A DNA stretch of 6,545 bases from the NCBI GenBank assembly GCA_003543035.1, contig DPJL01000277.1, positions 581 to 7,125 of the forward strand, written 5' to 3'. Each line of letters starts with the position of its first letter. Positions within the stretch are counted from its first letter, which is position 1. Source of the DNA: Micromonosporaceae bacterium. Its GTDB lineage: Bacteria > Actinomycetota > Actinomycetes > Mycobacteriales > Micromonosporaceae. This document shows positions 4,700 through 6,545 of this stretch, piece after piece. Both the position numbers and the translations under genes were made by a program. A model generated the notes under the pieces. The model worked only from the letters and a program-made list of their open reading frames with translations, was not told the DNA's origin and did no database searches.

Positions 4700-6545
4700 A
4701 TGGCAAGGCGATCGTTTGTGGAGCTGCTGGATGAGGAGGCGCCGCCGGACGCGTTTTATGAGCGGCTGCGTCTTGCTGAGCGGGAGCGTGTCCAGCCGGT
4801 TGAGCTTGAGCGGTTGCGTGAGGAGCTCGCGGTGGCGATGCGGGTGCGTTCGAAGATGGCCAGGCAGCGGCAGCGCGAGTCTGAGCTTCGCGCGCTGTAT
4901 GAGACCGCCAATGACCTGACGGCCATCCGTGATGTCGATGCGGTGCTGTCGGCGATTGTGCGGCGTGCTCGCCAGCTGTTGTCGTCTGATCTTGGCTATT
5001 TGAGCCTGGTCGATCCGGAGCGTGGGGACTGCTATATCAGGATTACTGAGGGTTCTCAGACGCCGGCGTTTCCGACGTTGCGTCTGCCGCTGGGGTCGGG
5101 CGTGCTGGGGATGGTGATCCGCACAGCGACGCCGTATTTCACCGAGGACTATCTGGCTGATCACAGCTTCGTCCATCTCGGTCATGTAGATAGGTCGGCG
5201 GGTGATGAGGGGATCCGGGCGGTGCTAGGGGTTCCGCTGGTGCTCAACGGTGAGGTGATCGGGGCGTTGCTGGCGGCGCAGCGTAGTCCTCGCCGGTTTT
5301 CCCATGATGAGGTGGCGTTGCTGGAGTCGCTGGGTGCGCATGCGGCGATCGCGTTGGAAAACGCGCGGCTGTTCGAGGAGACGAGCGCGGCGCTGCATGA
5401 GCTCAATGACGCGAATGCCGAGGTGCGGGCGCATTCGCAGTCGCTGGAGCTGGCCGCCAGCGCTCACGACCGGCTGGCGCAGGTGCTGCTGGAAGGTGGC
5501 CGGGTCGCCGATGTGGCCGCGGTGATCGCTGGCGTGCTCGGCGGGCGGGTGTGGGTGCTTGACCCGGCCGGGTTGGTGTTGGCGGCGGTAGGGGCGGATG
5601 CGGCCGAAAGCGCGGCATCGACGCTGGAGTCCGCGGTGGCTGACGCATTGCATACGGGTCGGGTTGGTGAGGTGGTCGCCGATTCCGGGGAGTTGCGGTA
5701 TGTGGCCGTGGCTCGGGCGGGGTCGGATCATTTGGCCACCGTGGTGCTGGGCCGGGGAGCGCGGCTTGGGGAGGCCGACCGGCGGGTATTGGATCGTGGT
5801 GCGGTGGTCACCGCGTTGCTGTTGATGTTTCAGCGTAGCGTCGCCGAGGCTGAGCATCGGGTGCGAGGCGAGCTGCTCGACGATGTGCTGTCGGCGCCGC
5901 ACCGTGATCCGGGCACGTTGCGGGAGCGGGCTCGCCGTTACCGGGCGGATCTGGACGCGCCGCATGTGGTGTTGGTGGCACGGCTGGAGGGTGTGGATCG
6001 TCATCGTGGCGCGGCCCTTGCGGCACGCCTGGCCTCAGAGCGGCATGGGCTGGCTGGGCTGCGTGGTGACGATGTCGTGCTCGTCATTCCAGGGCAGGAG
6101 CCGCTGGCGGATGGACGCCGACTCGCTGAGCGGTTGCGTGGCGCGCTGGCCGCTGTCGTGACTGTGGGGGTGGCGGGGCCTACGGCCGGCCCGGCCGGGA
6201 TCGCGGTGGCGTTTCAGGAGGCGGAACAATGCCTGGCGGTGCTGTTGGCACTGGACCGCCCCGGTGATGTGGCCGATGGTGCCGGGCTGGGCGTGGCTCG
6301 TTTCCTGCTGTCGGGCGCTGACAGGAGCGAGGTGGACCAATTTCTGCATCACACATTGGGTCCGGTGCTGGAGTACGACGCTCGGCGTGGCACCCAGCTG
6401 GTGGCCACTCTCGATGCCTGGTTCGCTGCCGGTGGCAGCCTTGCGGGTGCCGGGGAGCGGGTGCACGCTCACGCCAACACGGTGCGGCAGCGGGGGGGGC
6501 GGGGGGCGGGGGCGCCGGGGGGGGATCGCCGAAGGCGACGCGCAG
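4700..6545 (+). CDS. GAF domain plus PucR/CdaR-type transcriptional regulator (3' end beyond the window)
   Basis: The frame is open from ATG 4700 to the right edge (615 codons). Layout: a charged N-terminal helical region (about 1-70); a GAF sensor domain (about 77-226) with 'DLGYLSLVDPERGDCYIR', 'GVLGMVIRTATPYFTEDY' and 'IRAVLGVPLVLNGEVIGALLAA'; a helical linker (about 226-265); a middle domain (about 266-385); a CdaR-like GGDEF-related region (about 410-530); and the start of the PucR C-terminal helix-turn-helix, with YDARRGTQLVATLDAWFAAGGS and ERVHAHANTVRQR (about 559-598). Relatives are cytoplasmic regulators of catabolic genes responding to a small molecule at GAF; the ligand here is unknown. 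After residue 598 the G-tract region replaces the expected HTH end. Start: ATG 4700 has only GGTGG about 11 nt upstream; in-frame GTG 4685, with CGAGG 9 nt before it, is a credible alternative. Codon use (many GAT, CAT, GGG, CGT) differs from the kinase/regulator pair. Confidence 0.88.
   Translation, partial: MARRSFVELLDEEAPPDAFYERLRLAERERVQPVELERLREELAVAMRVRSKMARQRQRESELRALYETANDLTAIRDVDAVLSAIVRRARQLLSSDLGYLSLVDPERGDCYIRITEGSQTPAFPTLRLPLGSGVLGMVIRTATPYFTEDYLADHSFVHLGHVDRSAGDEGIRAVLGVPLVLNGEVIGALLAAQRSPRRFSHDEVALLESLGAHAAIALENARLFEETSAALHELNDANAEVRAHSQSLELAASAHDRLAQVLLEGGRVADVAAVIAGVLGGRVWVLDPAGLVLAAVGADAAESAASTLESAVADALHTGRVGEVVADSGELRYVAVARAGSDHLATVVLGRGARLGEADRRVLDRGAVVTALLLMFQRSVAEAEHRVRGELLDDVLSAPHRDPGTLRERARRYRADLDAPHVVLVARLEGVDRHRGAALAARLASERHGLAGLRGDDVVLVIPGQEPLADGRRLAERLRGALAAVVTVGVAGPTAGPAGIAVAFQEAEQCLAVLLALDRPGDVADGAGLGVARFLLSGADRSEVDQFLHHTLGPVLEYDARRGTQLVATLDAWFAAGGSLAGAGERVHAHANTVRQRGGRGAGAPGGDRRRRRA
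6491..6538. other. G-tract cluster and small hairpin at the window end (probable sequence artefact)
   Basis: Runs of 8, 6, 5 and 8 G (6492-6499, 6501-6506, 6508-6512, 6517-6524) follow directly after the codons for NTVRQR. They replace the conserved helix-turn-helix sequence with Gly/Arg/Ala. The hairpin TCGCC-GAA-GGCGA (6526-6538) comes next. The abrupt loss of homology suggests miscalled or misassembled bases at a contig end rather than biology. Confidence 0.6.

Noticed and set aside
4584..4919. Plus-strand frame starting at 4584, overlapping the GAF-PucR start
   Set aside because: It runs in a different frame from the GAF-PucR protein, is Ser/Arg/Cys-rich and shows no domain.
5225..6004. 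Long minus-strand open frame (259 codons) opposite the GAF-PucR gene
   Set aside because: Its composition (Arg, His, Pro, Gln) is the usual antisense shadow of a high-GC gene, and the plus strand there encodes a recognisable GAF-PucR protein.
1..6545. CRISPR array, tRNA or rRNA genes, transposase or insertion-sequence ends
   Set aside because: No regularly spaced repeats, cloverleaf, conserved rRNA segment or transposase motif was seen.

Overview
The window is high-GC DNA with strong G/C bias at third codon positions, tightly overlapping genes and LuxR/NarL-type two-component, FtsX-ABC and GAF-PucR protein families. This combination points to an actinomycete (Actinomycetota). I cannot name the genus from the sequence.

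Layout. (1) Positions 1-2375, minus strand: a compact four-gene operon. In transcription order it holds a DUF2218-family protein (2375-2040), a 43-residue single-pass membrane protein (2047-1916), a LolD/MacB-type ABC ATPase (best start GTG at 1890, end 1195) and an FtsX-type ABC permease that starts at 1198 and runs off the left edge. Neighbouring reading frames overlap or lie within about 25 nt, so the four products are probably made together. (2) Positions 2376-2509: a divergent promoter region with two CCCTACG direct repeats exactly 10 bp apart, and -10-like hexamers very close to both start codons. (3) Positions 2510-4341, plus strand: a NarL-family (HisKA_3) sensor kinase and its LuxR-type response regulator, overlapping by ATGA. 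(4) Positions 4342-4699: no intact gene. It holds the relic of a minus-strand winged-helix regulator with a frameshift, then an inverted repeat with three TGTGCT half-sites in front of the next gene. (5) Positions 4700-6545, plus strand: a GAF plus PucR/CdaR-type transcription regulator that runs off the right edge. Its last roughly 55 bases are a run of G tracts that destroys the expected helix-turn-helix and looks like a sequence or assembly artefact.

How it may work together (inference): the kinase and regulator probably sense an envelope or chemical signal and control the divergent ABC operon, as in other TCS/FtsX-ABC pairs. The added DUF2218 protein and the small membrane protein, both co-encoded with the transporter, are the least described parts and the best candidates for something new. 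The GAF-PucR gene has clearly different codon use and appears to be an unrelated neighbour.
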